In this document: positions 1-5,353 of the stretch, piece by piece | Numbering within the stretch: the stretch's first letter is position 1 | Layout: each line of letters opens with the position of its first letter | DNA from: Desulfobacterales bacterium CG23_combo_of_CG06-09_8_20_14_all_51_8 | Lineage (GTDB): Bacteria; Desulfobacterota; Desulfobacteria; Desulfobacterales; Desulfosalsimonadaceae | Direction of reading: 5' to 3' | Assembly (NCBI GenBank): GCA_002772195.1 | Contig: PCSG01000228.1 | Span: 1 to 5,353 of the forward strand | Length of the DNA: 5,353 nt | The notes under the pieces: generated by a model | The model's input: only the letters and a program-made list of their open reading frames with translations | Told to the model about the DNA's origin: nothing | Database searches by the model: none | Translations under genes and position numbers: made by a program

Positions 1-401
1 TCTCGAAAACCGAACAAAACGATAAGGCGGACGCGCTGTTAAATGAACTGGGTATCCAGCGACTCGCCGACCAGAAAGCCGCGGTGCTGTCCGGCGGCGA
101 ACGGCGGCGTTTGGAAATCACCCGTGCCCTGGCCACGGATCCATCTTTTATTCTGCTGGACGAACCCTTTGCCGGCGTCGATCCTCTGGCGGTCATTGAT
201 ATCCAGAATATCATTAAGCATCTGTCCCAAAAACAAATCGGAGTGGTGATATCCGATCATAATGTCCGGGAGACCCTCGGCGTCTGCAATAAAGCCTATA
301 TTTTAAGCAAAGGGACCGTGATTGAATCCGGATCGCCGGAGACAATCGCCGCCAGCGAAACCGCCCGTCAAATTTATCTGGGATCTGAATTCAAGCTCTA
401 A
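1..401 (+). CDS. lptB: LPS export ABC transporter ATP-binding protein LptB, C-terminal part (5' end outside window)
   Basis: LptB is the cytoplasmic ATPase of the LptB2FGC complex, which extracts lipopolysaccharide from the inner membrane and drives it across the periplasm. The reading frame is open from base 3 and ends at TAA 399-401, giving the last 132 residues of a protein that is about 240 in E. coli. In fragment numbering, the ABC signature LSGGE lies at 29-33. The Walker B stretch FILLDEPFAGVDP is centred on D53/E54, and the switch histidine is in SDHNVRETL (H86). The tail after the switch (CNKAYILSKG, then a YLG motif near the C-terminus) closely resembles E. coli LptB rather than amino-acid transporter ATPases such as LivG/LivF. 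The Walker A half is upstream of the window. The neighbour rpoN starts 2 bases after the stop, as in many Proteobacteria where lptA-lptB-rpoN is an operon. No defect is visible in the part present. Confidence 0.95.
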   Translation, partial: SKTEQNDKADALLNELGIQRLADQKAAVLSGGERRRLEITRALATDPSFILLDEPFAGVDPLAVIDIQNIIKHLSQKQIGVVISDHNVRETLGVCNKAYILSKGTVIESGSPETIAASETARQIYLGSEFKL

Positions 402-402
402 T

Positions 403-1827
403 ATGGCGATTGAACTGCAACAAAATCTTCGGCTTCAGCAGCAACTGGTGATGACCCCCCAGCTTCAGATGGCAATCAAACTTCTGCAGCTTTCAAAATT
501 GGAACTCATCGAAATGATCCAGCAGGAGATCGAAACCAATCCGACACTGGAGGACGAGCAGGAAACCCCCACGGATGGCGAGCCTGAACCGTCTCCCGCC
601 GCCGAAGCCCCGGTCACCCAGGAAGTCTCGATAAACGATAAATTTGATGATTATCTGGACTGGCATGAATATATCGATGAATATAATTCCACGGGTAAAA
701 TTCCTTTTGAAACTGAAAAAAAAGACGCGCCGGATCTGGAGGCCTTTACCACCAACAAGACGTCGCTGGCGGACCACCTTCGCTGGCAGCTGCTCATGAC
801 CCAGCCTTCCCCTGAGGACGAAGAAATCGGCAGCTTGATTATCGGAAATATCAATAAGGATGGATATCTGGATATTTCCGCGGAAGATATCGCTCAGACC
901 TGCCATCGCCCCCTTGATCACATTCGGCAGATGGTGTCGCTGATTCAAACATTTGATCCGCCGGGGATTTGCGCGGCGGATCTCAAGGAATGCCTGCTGC
1001 TCCAGGCCCGGTTTTTAGCGGTTGAAAACCCGCTGATCACCGATATGATCCGGTATCATCTCAAAGACCTGGAGGCCAAACGATACAAGGTGATTGCAAA
1101 GTGCCTGGGAACCGATATCGAAAGCGTTATAGCCGCTGTCAGGTTCATTCAAACCCTCGATCCAAAACCCGGGGATAAATTCAATGACGACCAGCTCATT
1201 TACATCGCACCGGATGTCTATGTCTACAAAGAAGGCGATGATTACTTGATTTTCCTGGATGATGAGGACATGCCGAAACTGCACATCAACTCCTATTACA
1301 AAAAAGCCGTGCGCCGGGGGGAAAAAATTCCGGAAGAGACCAGGGCTTACCTGAAAGACCGTCTCCGGTCAGCGGAATGGCTCATCAAAAGCATTTATCA
1401 CCGCCGCAAGACCATTTACAATGTCATGAAAAGCATCGTGAAGTTTCAGCGGGACTTCTTTGATCACGGCATCAATCACCTCAAACCCATGGTGCTGCGG
1501 GATGTGGCGGAAGATATTGAAATGCACGAATCCACCATCAGCCGCGTAACCAACAACAAATATGCCTATACTCCCCAGGGAATATTTGAGCTGAAATTCT
1601 TTTTTAACAGTTCCATCAACTGCTCCGACGGCGGGACCATCGCCTCGGCCAGTGTGCAGGAAAAAATCAGAAAGCTAATTGAAAATGAAAGCCACAAAAA
1701 ACCCTTCAGCGACAAGAAACTCACTGAAATTTTAGAATCGTGTAATATTCACATCGCCCGGCGGACGGTGGCAAAATATCGAGAAATGATGGGAATTCTG
1801 CCCTCAAGTAAACGAAAACAATTTTAA
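403..1827 (+). CDS. rpoN: RNA polymerase sigma-54 factor RpoN
   Basis: Sigma-54 directs RNA polymerase to -24/-12 promoters and needs an AAA+ enhancer-binding protein to open DNA. The 474-residue product matches the family length (477 in E. coli). Region I (about 1-50) is Gln/Leu-rich, starting MAIELQQNLRLQQQ and containing MTPQLQMAIKLLQLS. Region II (about 51-115) is acidic and Pro-rich. The core-binding part follows, with motifs LADHLRWQLLMTQ, FDPPGICAADL and LDPKPG. The helix-turn-helix is at about 365-385 (DVAEDIEMHESTISRV). The RpoN box ARRTVAKYRE is intact at 452-461, so -24 recognition should be preserved. A longer frame opens at ATG 322 inside lptB, but the ATG at 403 gives the canonical N-terminus. 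No strong Shine-Dalgarno precedes 403, so initiation is probably coupled to termination of lptB. An A8 run (716-723) lies in the poorly conserved acidic region and does not break the frame. Confidence 0.97.
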   Translation: MAIELQQNLRLQQQLVMTPQLQMAIKLLQLSKLELIEMIQQEIETNPTLEDEQETPTDGEPEPSPAAEAPVTQEVSINDKFDDYLDWHEYIDEYNSTGKIPFETEKKDAPDLEAFTTNKTSLADHLRWQLLMTQPSPEDEEIGSLIIGNINKDGYLDISAEDIAQTCHRPLDHIRQMVSLIQTFDPPGICAADLKECLLLQARFLAVENPLITDMIRYHLKDLEAKRYKVIAKCLGTDIESVIAAVRFIQTLDPKPGDKFNDDQLIYIAPDVYVYKEGDDYLIFLDDEDMPKLHINSYYKKAVRRGEKIPEETRAYLKDRLRSAEWLIKSIYHRRKTIYNVMKSIVKFQRDFFDHGINHLKPMVLRDVAEDIEMHESTISRVTNNKYAYTPQGIFELKFFFNSSINCSDGGTIASASVQEKIRKLIENESHKKPFSDKKLTEILESCNIHIARRTVAKYREMMGILPSSKRKQF

Positions 1828-1832
1828 AGAGG
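1828..1832 (+). promoter_or_regulatory. Ribosome binding site of hpf
   Basis: AGAGG directly follows the rpoN stop codon (TAA 1825-1827) and lies 9 bases before ATG 1842. It supports that ATG as the hpf start and gives hpf its own initiation signal within the operon. Confidence 0.7.
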
Positions 1833-1841
1833 AACAAATTT

Positions 1842-2387
1842 ATGCAGATTTCTGTAACATTCAAAAACCTGGACCCCTCCGAACCTCTGAAATCCTATGT
1901 GCAAAACAAACTCAACAAACTCGACAAGCTCTTGGACAACGCCGCGGAAGCCAGCGTGGTTCTCTCCGTTGAAAAAATCCGTCATATCGCCGAAATTAAA
2001 ATCACCGGCGACCGACTGAGCATCAACTGCAGGGAAAAAACCGGCGACATGTATTCCTCCATTGACATGGCCCTTGACAAACTTGAAAAACAGATCAAAA
2101 AGAACAAACAAAAAATCAAAGATCACCGTCAGGGTTCCCGATCCGAGCAGCGGGACAAACAGATGCTCCCGGACGAAGCCCTGTCCCTGCCCCCGGAAGA
2201 AAGCAACCAGCCCCAGATCCGGATTCAGAATATCGACTTCAAGCCCATGGACATCGAAGAAGCCAGCTTACAGATGGAACTGGTGACCGACAATTTCATT
2301 GTATTCACCAATTCAAGGACCAACCGGGTCAACGTGCTCTACCGTCGGAAAGACGGCGATCTTGGATTGATTCAGCCTCTAAAATAA
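1842..2387 (+). CDS. hpf: Ribosome hibernation-promoting factor, long form (HPF/S30AE family)
   Basis: HPF binds the 30S decoding centre of idle ribosomes and protects them. Long forms also dimerise 70S particles into 100S through a C-terminal domain. The 181-residue protein has an N-terminal S30AE domain (about 1-96) with the typical beta-strand start MQISVTFKNL, the segment VEKIRHIAEI at 43-52, DMYSSIDMALDKLEKQIKK at 69-87, and a basic helix end. A Pro/Glu/Gln-rich linker spans about 97-123. The C-terminal dimerisation domain (about 125-181) carries the hallmark FKPMDIEEASLQMEL, FIVFTNSRTN and NVLYRRKDGDLGLI. E. coli HPF at the same operon position is the short form of about 95 residues without this domain, so here 100S formation should not need a separate RMF protein (inference from family knowledge). 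The gene sits 14 bases after rpoN, with its own Shine-Dalgarno. Confidence 0.95.
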   Translation: MQISVTFKNLDPSEPLKSYVQNKLNKLDKLLDNAAEASVVLSVEKIRHIAEIKITGDRLSINCREKTGDMYSSIDMALDKLEKQIKKNKQKIKDHRQGSRSEQRDKQMLPDEALSLPPEESNQPQIRIQNIDFKPMDIEEASLQMELVTDNFIVFTNSRTNRVNVLYRRKDGDLGLIQPLK

Positions 2388-2436
2388 TCTGTTTTTCTTT
2401 TGCCTTCTAATTTCTAAAAGCGATAGATGCATTGAA

Positions 2437-2895
2437 ATGAAAATTCTTGATTTTCTTAGCCCGGAAACAATTCTTACGGAACTGAAATCCGGCGACAAAA
2501 AAGGCGTCCTTGAAGAGCTGACGCTACCGATAGCAAAGATCACGGGCATCGAGCACAAAGAACTGTTCCGGGTGCTGATTGAACGCGAACATCTGGGAAG
2601 CACGGGCATCGGAAACGGCATCGGCATTCCCCATGGCAAACTCAAAAATCTACCGTCTCTGATCTTAGGCCTGGGGTTGAGCCGCAAGGGGATAGATTTT
2701 GACGCTCTGGATGGGAAACCGACTCATATTTTCTTTTTGCTGTTAACACCTGAAAAATCCACGGACCTTCACCTGAAACTCCTTGCCCGGATATCGAAGA
2801 TCCTTAAAGAAGAAGGGTTTAAGGAAAAAATCCTGAATTCACCGGACCGGGATGAAGTGGTTCGATTAATTCAAGGCATCGATCAAGAGTTTTAA
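2437..2895 (+). CDS. ptsN: PTS regulatory EIIA-Ntr protein PtsN
   Basis: PtsN is the terminal phosphoacceptor of the nitrogen-related PTS. It does not carry sugar but controls partners such as potassium transport and sensor kinases, depending on phosphorylation. The 152-residue protein is a single EIIA-fructose/mannitol-type domain, close to family length (163 in E. coli). It starts MKILDFLSPETIL and carries REHLGSTGIGNGIGIPHGKL at 50-69, with the phosphorylatable histidine at H66 (E. coli H73). FDALDGKPTHIFFLLLTP follows at about 88-105, then LHLKLLARISKIL. The ATG at 2437 has no good Shine-Dalgarno. A nearby ATG at 2427 is out of frame and ends after two codons. The 49-base gap from hpf is T-rich but shows no convincing promoter. 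A cognate NPr and EI-Ntr are not in the window, so the phosphate donor is unknown from this sequence. Confidence 0.95.
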   Translation: MKILDFLSPETILTELKSGDKKGVLEELTLPIAKITGIEHKELFRVLIEREHLGSTGIGNGIGIPHGKLKNLPSLILGLGLSRKGIDFDALDGKPTHIFFLLLTPEKSTDLHLKLLARISKILKEEGFKEKILNSPDRDEVVRLIQGIDQEF

Positions 2896-2937
2896 ATGCC
2901 ACCCGTATATTAAACTCAACGCGGCGATTTTCACGAT

Positions 2938-2941
2938 AGGG
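2938..2941 (+). promoter_or_regulatory. Weak ribosome binding site of rapZ
   Basis: AGGG lies 9 bases before ATG 2951 and is the only purine-rich element near this start. The rapZ frame is open back through the whole intergenic gap, but it contains no other ATG, GTG or TTG there, so 2951 is the start supported by both this site and homology. Confidence 0.4.
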
Positions 2942-2950
2942 CTCCGCCTC

Positions 2951-3820
2951 ATGACAAAATTTAAAATCATCATTATATCCGGACTTTCCGGTTCCGGGAA
3001 AAGTACGGCCATCGCAGCTCTTGAAGACGCGGGATTTTATTGCGTGGACAATATGCCGGTAGAGCTGCTGCCGAAATTCCTCGAACTGCCCATTAATCGG
3101 GATACGGAAATCAAGGGCCTGGCGTTTGTCATGGACATCCGGGAAAAAAGTTTTTTAAACGCCTGCCCCGCTGTGTTTGAAGATCTGCGCCGGAAAGGGC
3201 ATAATTTTGAGATTCTCTTTCTGGAAGCCGAAGAAACGGTTTTATTAAAACGCTTCAGCCAGACCCGGCGGCATCACCCACTGGTCCGGGACAAAACGCT
3301 GCTGGAGGGAATCCGGGAGGAAATAAAATTACTCAATCCCCTGAAACAAATAGCTACCCGGATTATCGACACCTCCCAATACAATCTTCACGATCTGAAA
3401 TCCGTTATTTTTAATTTTGCGCAAAACGCCATCGGCGCCGCCGCCATGCGGATCAAAGTCCTCTCCTTTGGATACAAACACGGCATCCCCCATGACACCG
3501 ACCTGATCATGGATGTCCGCTTCATGGAAAATCCCTATTTTGTTCCGGAACTTGAAGCCTTGGACGGGAAAGATGAAAAAGTAAAAAATTTCGTTTTCAA
3601 TCATCCGACGGCCCATTTTTTTATTGAAAAATTCACAGATCTTATTGATTTCTTGCTCCCGCTGTATGAAAAGGAAGGAAAATCATATTTAACCATCGCC
3701 ATCGGATGCACGGGCGGCCACCACCGTTCGGTAGTCATCGCTGAGCGAATCTTTACCCACATCCTGCAATCCGGGCGCCCGGTTAATGTTTTTCACCGGG
3801 ATATTGATTTAAAAATTTAA
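2951..3820 (+). CDS. rapZ: RNase adapter / nucleotide-binding protein RapZ (YvcJ family)
   Basis: In E. coli RapZ senses glucosamine-6-phosphate and steers RNase E to the small RNA GlmZ, tuning GlmS and cell-wall precursor supply. In other bacteria it is a P-loop ATP/GTP-binding protein of less certain role. The 289-residue product is full length (284 in E. coli). The Walker A motif GLSGSGKST is at 11-19, followed by the family-specific ALEDAGFYCVDNMPVELLP (about 24-42). RFSQTRRHHPL lies near 97-107. The C-terminal sugar-sensing half has FGYKHGIP around H177, DVRFMENPYF, and the GCTGGHHRS motif at 252-260. The residues I recall as contacting glucosamine-6-phosphate in E. coli (H190, C247, T248, G249, H252, R253) correspond to H177, C253, T254, G255, H258 and R259. 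The last residues (FHRDIDLKI) lack the Lys-Arg-Lys cluster used by E. coli for RNA binding. The gene lies 55 bases after ptsN, as in Proteobacterial rpoN operons. Confidence 0.94.
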   Translation: MTKFKIIIISGLSGSGKSTAIAALEDAGFYCVDNMPVELLPKFLELPINRDTEIKGLAFVMDIREKSFLNACPAVFEDLRRKGHNFEILFLEAEETVLLKRFSQTRRHHPLVRDKTLLEGIREEIKLLNPLKQIATRIIDTSQYNLHDLKSVIFNFAQNAIGAAAMRIKVLSFGYKHGIPHDTDLIMDVRFMENPYFVPELEALDGKDEKVKNFVFNHPTAHFFIEKFTDLIDFLLPLYEKEGKSYLTIAIGCTGGHHRSVVIAERIFTHILQSGRPVNVFHRDIDLKI

Positions 3821-3824
3821 ATCC

Positions 3825-3828
3825 AGGA
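3825..3828 (+). promoter_or_regulatory. Ribosome binding site of the EIIA-Man gene
   Basis: AGGA, followed by a T7 run, lies 7 bases before ATG 3836. The position and spacing support that start. The site lies in the 15-base gap after rapZ. Confidence 0.65.
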
Positions 3829-3835
3829 TTTTTTT

Positions 3836-4252
3836 ATGATTGGCATTGTCATCGTTACTCATGGACAGCTTGGGCAGGCGCTGGCGGACACGGCTGAACT
3901 TATTTTCGGCGCAAAACCAGAATCCGTCATATCCGTATCCATCGATCTGAACGAACCGGTCGAAAAACTAAACGAAAAAATCCAGGCCGCCATCAAATCC
4001 GTTGACTCCAACAAGGGGATTATCATCCTCACCGACATGTTCGGCGGCACGCCGTCCAACCTCAGCTACTCTTTTCTGGATGAAGGCCGCATTGAAGTCA
4101 TCTCAGGCGTTAATCTGCCGGTGCTCTTAAAGGCCATCAACATTCGTAAAAAAGATATGGATCTGAACCAGATGGCCAAAACAATTGAAACCTACGGCAA
4201 AAAAAGCGTTTCCCTGGCAAGCAGTATTTTGAAAGGAGAAAAAAGAAGTTGA
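3836..4252 (+). CDS. PTS EIIA component, mannose/sorbose type, stand-alone domain
   Basis: EIIA proteins of the mannose family accept phosphate from HPr on a histidine and normally pass it to an EIIB partner for sugar uptake. The 138-residue protein is a single EIIA-Man domain. It begins with a beta strand leading into the active site IGIVIVTHGQLG, with the phosphorylatable histidine at H9. The second hallmark, ILTDMFGGTPSN, carries D67, which matches the catalytic-site aspartate of E. coli ManX EIIA by position. EVISGVNLPVLLKAI follows. No EIIB domain is fused and no EIIB, EIIC or EIID gene follows. This makes a regulatory role more likely than sugar transport, as proposed for incomplete PTS sets in Deltaproteobacteria (inference). 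It starts 15 bases after rapZ, with its own AGGA. Its TGA stop is in the same frame as the next gene, separated by one codon. A ManX-like name would over-claim, so no symbol is given. Confidence 0.92.
   Translation: MIGIVIVTHGQLGQALADTAELIFGAKPESVISVSIDLNEPVEKLNEKIQAAIKSVDSNKGIIILTDMFGGTPSNLSYSFLDEGRIEVISGVNLPVLLKAINIRKKDMDLNQMAKTIETYGKKSVSLASSILKGEKRS
4235..4248 (+). promoter_or_regulatory. Purine-rich initiation region of the acetyltransferase gene
   Basis: GGAG (4235-4238, within AAAGGAGAA) lies inside the last codons of the EIIA gene but 17 bases before GTG 4256, which is long for direct use. A weaker AAGAAG (4243-4248) lies 7 bases before that GTG. Together with the one-codon gap after TGA 4250-4252, this suggests coupled re-initiation. 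The stronger site is better spaced (10 bases) for TTG 4249, but that frame ends after eight codons. Confidence 0.4.
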
Positions 4253-4255
4253 CGG

Positions 4256-4726
4256 GTGTCCGGCGTGATCCTTGACTTAATGTCGGAAAAAGATCTTGAC
4301 GCTGTGGTGTGCATTGAAAACGCTTCGTTTACGCATCCCTGGAGTCGAAGCGCTTTTTTAAGCGAACTGTCGAACGAATATTCACACAATCTTGTTTTAA
4401 AACTTGAAAATTCTCCAGAAACATATCAGATTATCGCTTATATGTGTTATCGCGTGACCGGCGACGATGCGCACATTTTAAAAATCGCCGTGCACCCGGA
4501 ATACAGGCGAAAAGGCATCGCTTTTGAATTTTTAACCCATTGCCTGGCCCTCATGCCAACCCGGCGCATCCGGTCCGCGATTCTTGAAGTCAGACAATTC
4601 AACTTGGCGGGCATCGGGCTCTATAAAAAAAGCGGGTTTGCCATCGAGGCGCAACTTCCTAAATATTATTCAGATACACGCGAGGATGTGATCCTTATGC
4701 GAAAAAACTTTTTAAAGGAGGAATAA
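4256..4726 (+). CDS. rimI: RimI-like GNAT N-acetyltransferase (probable ribosomal protein S18 N-alpha-acetyltransferase)
   Basis: RimI transfers acetyl from acetyl-CoA to the N-terminal amino group of ribosomal protein S18, and related proteins can act on other N-termini. The product is 156 residues (148 in E. coli). It has the RimI-type N-terminus with IENASFTHPWSRSAF (20-34), and strand IAVHPEYRRKGIA (77-89), whose RRKGIA is the acetyl-CoA pyrophosphate loop. LEVRQFN (110-116) and LYKKSGF (122-128) follow. E111 and Y123 align with the catalytic E103 and Y115 of enterobacterial RimI. The C-terminus has YYSDTREDVILM. The start is uncertain: GTG 4256 is the first possible start after the in-frame TGA of the EIIA gene. 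GTG 4265 would also keep strand 1 (VILDL), while ATG 4280 would cut it off. In many bacteria rimI sits beside tsaB; here it lies between EIIA and gap. Family membership is clear, but the exact substrate is less so. Confidence 0.85.
   Translation: MSGVILDLMSEKDLDAVVCIENASFTHPWSRSAFLSELSNEYSHNLVLKLENSPETYQIIAYMCYRVTGDDAHILKIAVHPEYRRKGIAFEFLTHCLALMPTRRIRSAILEVRQFNLAGIGLYKKSGFAIEAQLPKYYSDTREDVILMRKNFLKEE
4716..4721 (+). promoter_or_regulatory. Strong ribosome binding site of gap
   Basis: A consensus AGGAGG lies inside the last codons of the acetyltransferase gene, 5 bases before ATG 4727. It is the strongest Shine-Dalgarno in the window, consistent with high expression of glyceraldehyde-3-phosphate dehydrogenase. 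It firmly sets the start, which directly follows the upstream TAA (4724-4726). Confidence 0.85.
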
Positions 4727-5353
4727 ATGGCTACAAAAATAGCAATCAATGGACTGGGAAGAATCGGAAGACTGGTGTTCCGCGCCGCTTTAAAGCGTTC
4801 GGATATGGAAATTGTCGCAGTGAATGATTTAATGGATCCCGCATCCATCGCCCATCTGCTGACCTATGATTCTGTTCATGAAAAACTCGATATCCCCATC
4901 CTTCCAAAGAATAAAGCAATCGAAATCAATGGGAAATCCATTGCCGTATATGCGGAACGGGATCCGGCGGACCTTCCCTGGAAAGCCCATCATGTGGACA
5001 TTGTGGCGGAATGCACCGGTCTTTTTCGGGATAGAGACAGCGCTGCCAAACACCTGGCCGGCGGCGCCAGAAAAGTAATCATCTCGGCGCCGGCCACAAA
5101 ACCCGACACAACAATTGTCATGGGCGTCAATTCTCAAACATACGATGCAAAAGCCCACCACATTATATCCAATGCATCCTGCACCACGAACTGCCTGGCC
5201 CCCATCGCCAAAGTGCTGAATGATGAATTCGGCATTCTCTGCGGCCTCATGACCACGATCCATTCATACACCGGGGACCAGCGACTTCTGGATGCGCCCC
5301 ACAAGGATCTCCGAAGGGCCAGGTCCGCCTGCTTGTCCATGATCCCGACCACC
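4727..5353 (+). CDS. gap: Type I glyceraldehyde-3-phosphate dehydrogenase, N-terminal part (3' end outside window)
   Basis: GAPDH interconverts glyceraldehyde-3-phosphate and 1,3-bisphosphoglycerate with NAD(P) in glycolysis and gluconeogenesis. The window holds the first 209 residues of a protein that is usually about 330-340. The Rossmann motif NGLGRIGR is at 8-15. VNDL carries D34, the acidic residue at the end of strand 2 that favours NAD over NADP. The catalytic site SNASCTTNC has its nucleophile at C152, and the activating histidine is H179 in TIHSYTGDQ. DAPHKDLRRAR (189-199) is the usual S-loop segment. Its A190-P191 differs from the Leu-Pro seen in strictly NAD-dependent Bacillus enzymes, but alanine here is common in bacteria, so NAD preference is likely rather than certain. 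The frame is open to the last base of the window. It follows the acetyltransferase stop with no gap, so at least part of its expression is probably tied to the upstream transcript. Confidence 0.96.
   Translation, partial: MATKIAINGLGRIGRLVFRAALKRSDMEIVAVNDLMDPASIAHLLTYDSVHEKLDIPILPKNKAIEINGKSIAVYAERDPADLPWKAHHVDIVAECTGLFRDRDSAAKHLAGGARKVIISAPATKPDTTIVMGVNSQTYDAKAHHIISNASCTTNCLAPIAKVLNDEFGILCGLMTTIHSYTGDQRLLDAPHKDLRRARSACLSMIPTT

Noticed and set aside
322..402. Possible longer N-terminus of sigma-54 starting at ATG 322 inside lptB.
   Set aside because: The extra 27 residues are the out-of-frame shadow of the LptB C-terminus and have no sigma-54 character. The ATG at 403 gives the canonical Gln-rich start.
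716..723. A8 run in rpoN as a programmed frameshift site.
   Set aside because: The zero frame reads GAA AAA AAA GAC, which does not match the A AAA AAG phase of known slippery sites. The frame continues through a full-length, conserved sigma-54.
2388..2436. Possible sigma-70-type promoter in the T-rich hpf-ptsN gap (TTGCCT near 2399, GATAGA near 2422, spacing 17).
   Set aside because: The -10 element matches only three of six consensus bases and lies about 10 bases from the ptsN start, leaving no usual leader. It is too weak to annotate.
2896..2950. A five-codon ORF (MPPVY) overlapping the ptsN stop as TAAATG, and a GCGG/CCGC inverted repeat at 2921-2924 and 2944-2947, in the ptsN-rapZ gap.
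   Set aside because: The ORF has no Shine-Dalgarno and is too short to judge. The repeat is a 4-bp stem with a 19-base loop and no T-run, so it is not a terminator or a supported regulatory hairpin.
4250..4252. TGA between EIIA and the acetyltransferase as a possible selenocysteine codon.
   Set aside because: Both proteins are complete single domains ending or starting normally at this junction, neither family uses selenocysteine, and no clear stem-loop was seen just downstream.
4829..5263. A 144-codon open frame on the minus strand opposite gap.
   Set aside because: It lies entirely over a strongly conserved GAPDH coding region, its product resembles no family I know, and it has no supporting context. 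It is a shadow frame.
1..5353. Sigma-54 (-24/-12) promoters within the window, looked for because rpoN is present.
   Set aside because: TGGCA matches (for example near 661, 784 and 4215) lack the TTGC element at the right spacing. None was convincing by eye on either strand.

Overview
The window is a compact run of eight genes, all on the + strand, with almost no intergenic space (largest gap 55 bp). In order they are lptB (3' end only), rpoN, hpf (long form), ptsN, rapZ, a mannose-type PTS EIIA protein, a RimI-like GNAT acetyltransferase, and gap (5' part only). The first five repeat the well-known Proteobacterial order lptB-rpoN-hpf-ptsN-rapZ. In E. coli the next gene would be npr (ptsO); here it is a stand-alone EIIA-Man domain. 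That downstream part, the long-form HPF in a Gram-negative setting, and codon use near half GC suggest a deltaproteobacterium (Desulfobacterota, perhaps a sulfate reducer of the Desulfobacterales type). The taxonomic call is inference from gene order and protein style, not from a search.

Layout: 1-401 holds the C-terminal half of the LPS-export ATPase LptB. 403-1827 holds sigma-54, starting 2 bases after the lptB stop. 1842-2387 holds the ribosome hibernation factor. 2437-2895 holds EIIA-Ntr (PtsN), and 2951-3820 holds the P-loop and glucosamine-6-phosphate-sensor-type protein RapZ. 3836-4252 holds EIIA-Man, 4256-4726 holds the N-acetyltransferase, and from 4727 gap runs off the end of the window. 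The tight junctions (TAA-T-ATG, TGA-ACG-GTG, TAA directly followed by ATG) suggest one transcript with translational coupling, although internal promoters cannot be excluded.

Functionally the cluster links cell-envelope export (LptB), alternative transcription (RpoN), ribosome dormancy (HPF) and a regulatory rather than sugar-transporting phosphotransfer branch (PtsN, EIIA-Man), with RapZ as a likely sensor of amino-sugar/envelope precursor status. It then runs directly into a glycolytic/gluconeogenic gene. Two phosphorylatable EIIA proteins are present, but no EI, HPr, EIIB, EIIC, EIID or HPr kinase gene is visible.

I found no RNA genes, mobile elements, CRISPR arrays, clear promoters or factor-independent terminators. 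This is a conserved housekeeping/regulatory locus. I did not find a convincing new system; the findings are modest observations on gene content, junctions and the RapZ tail.
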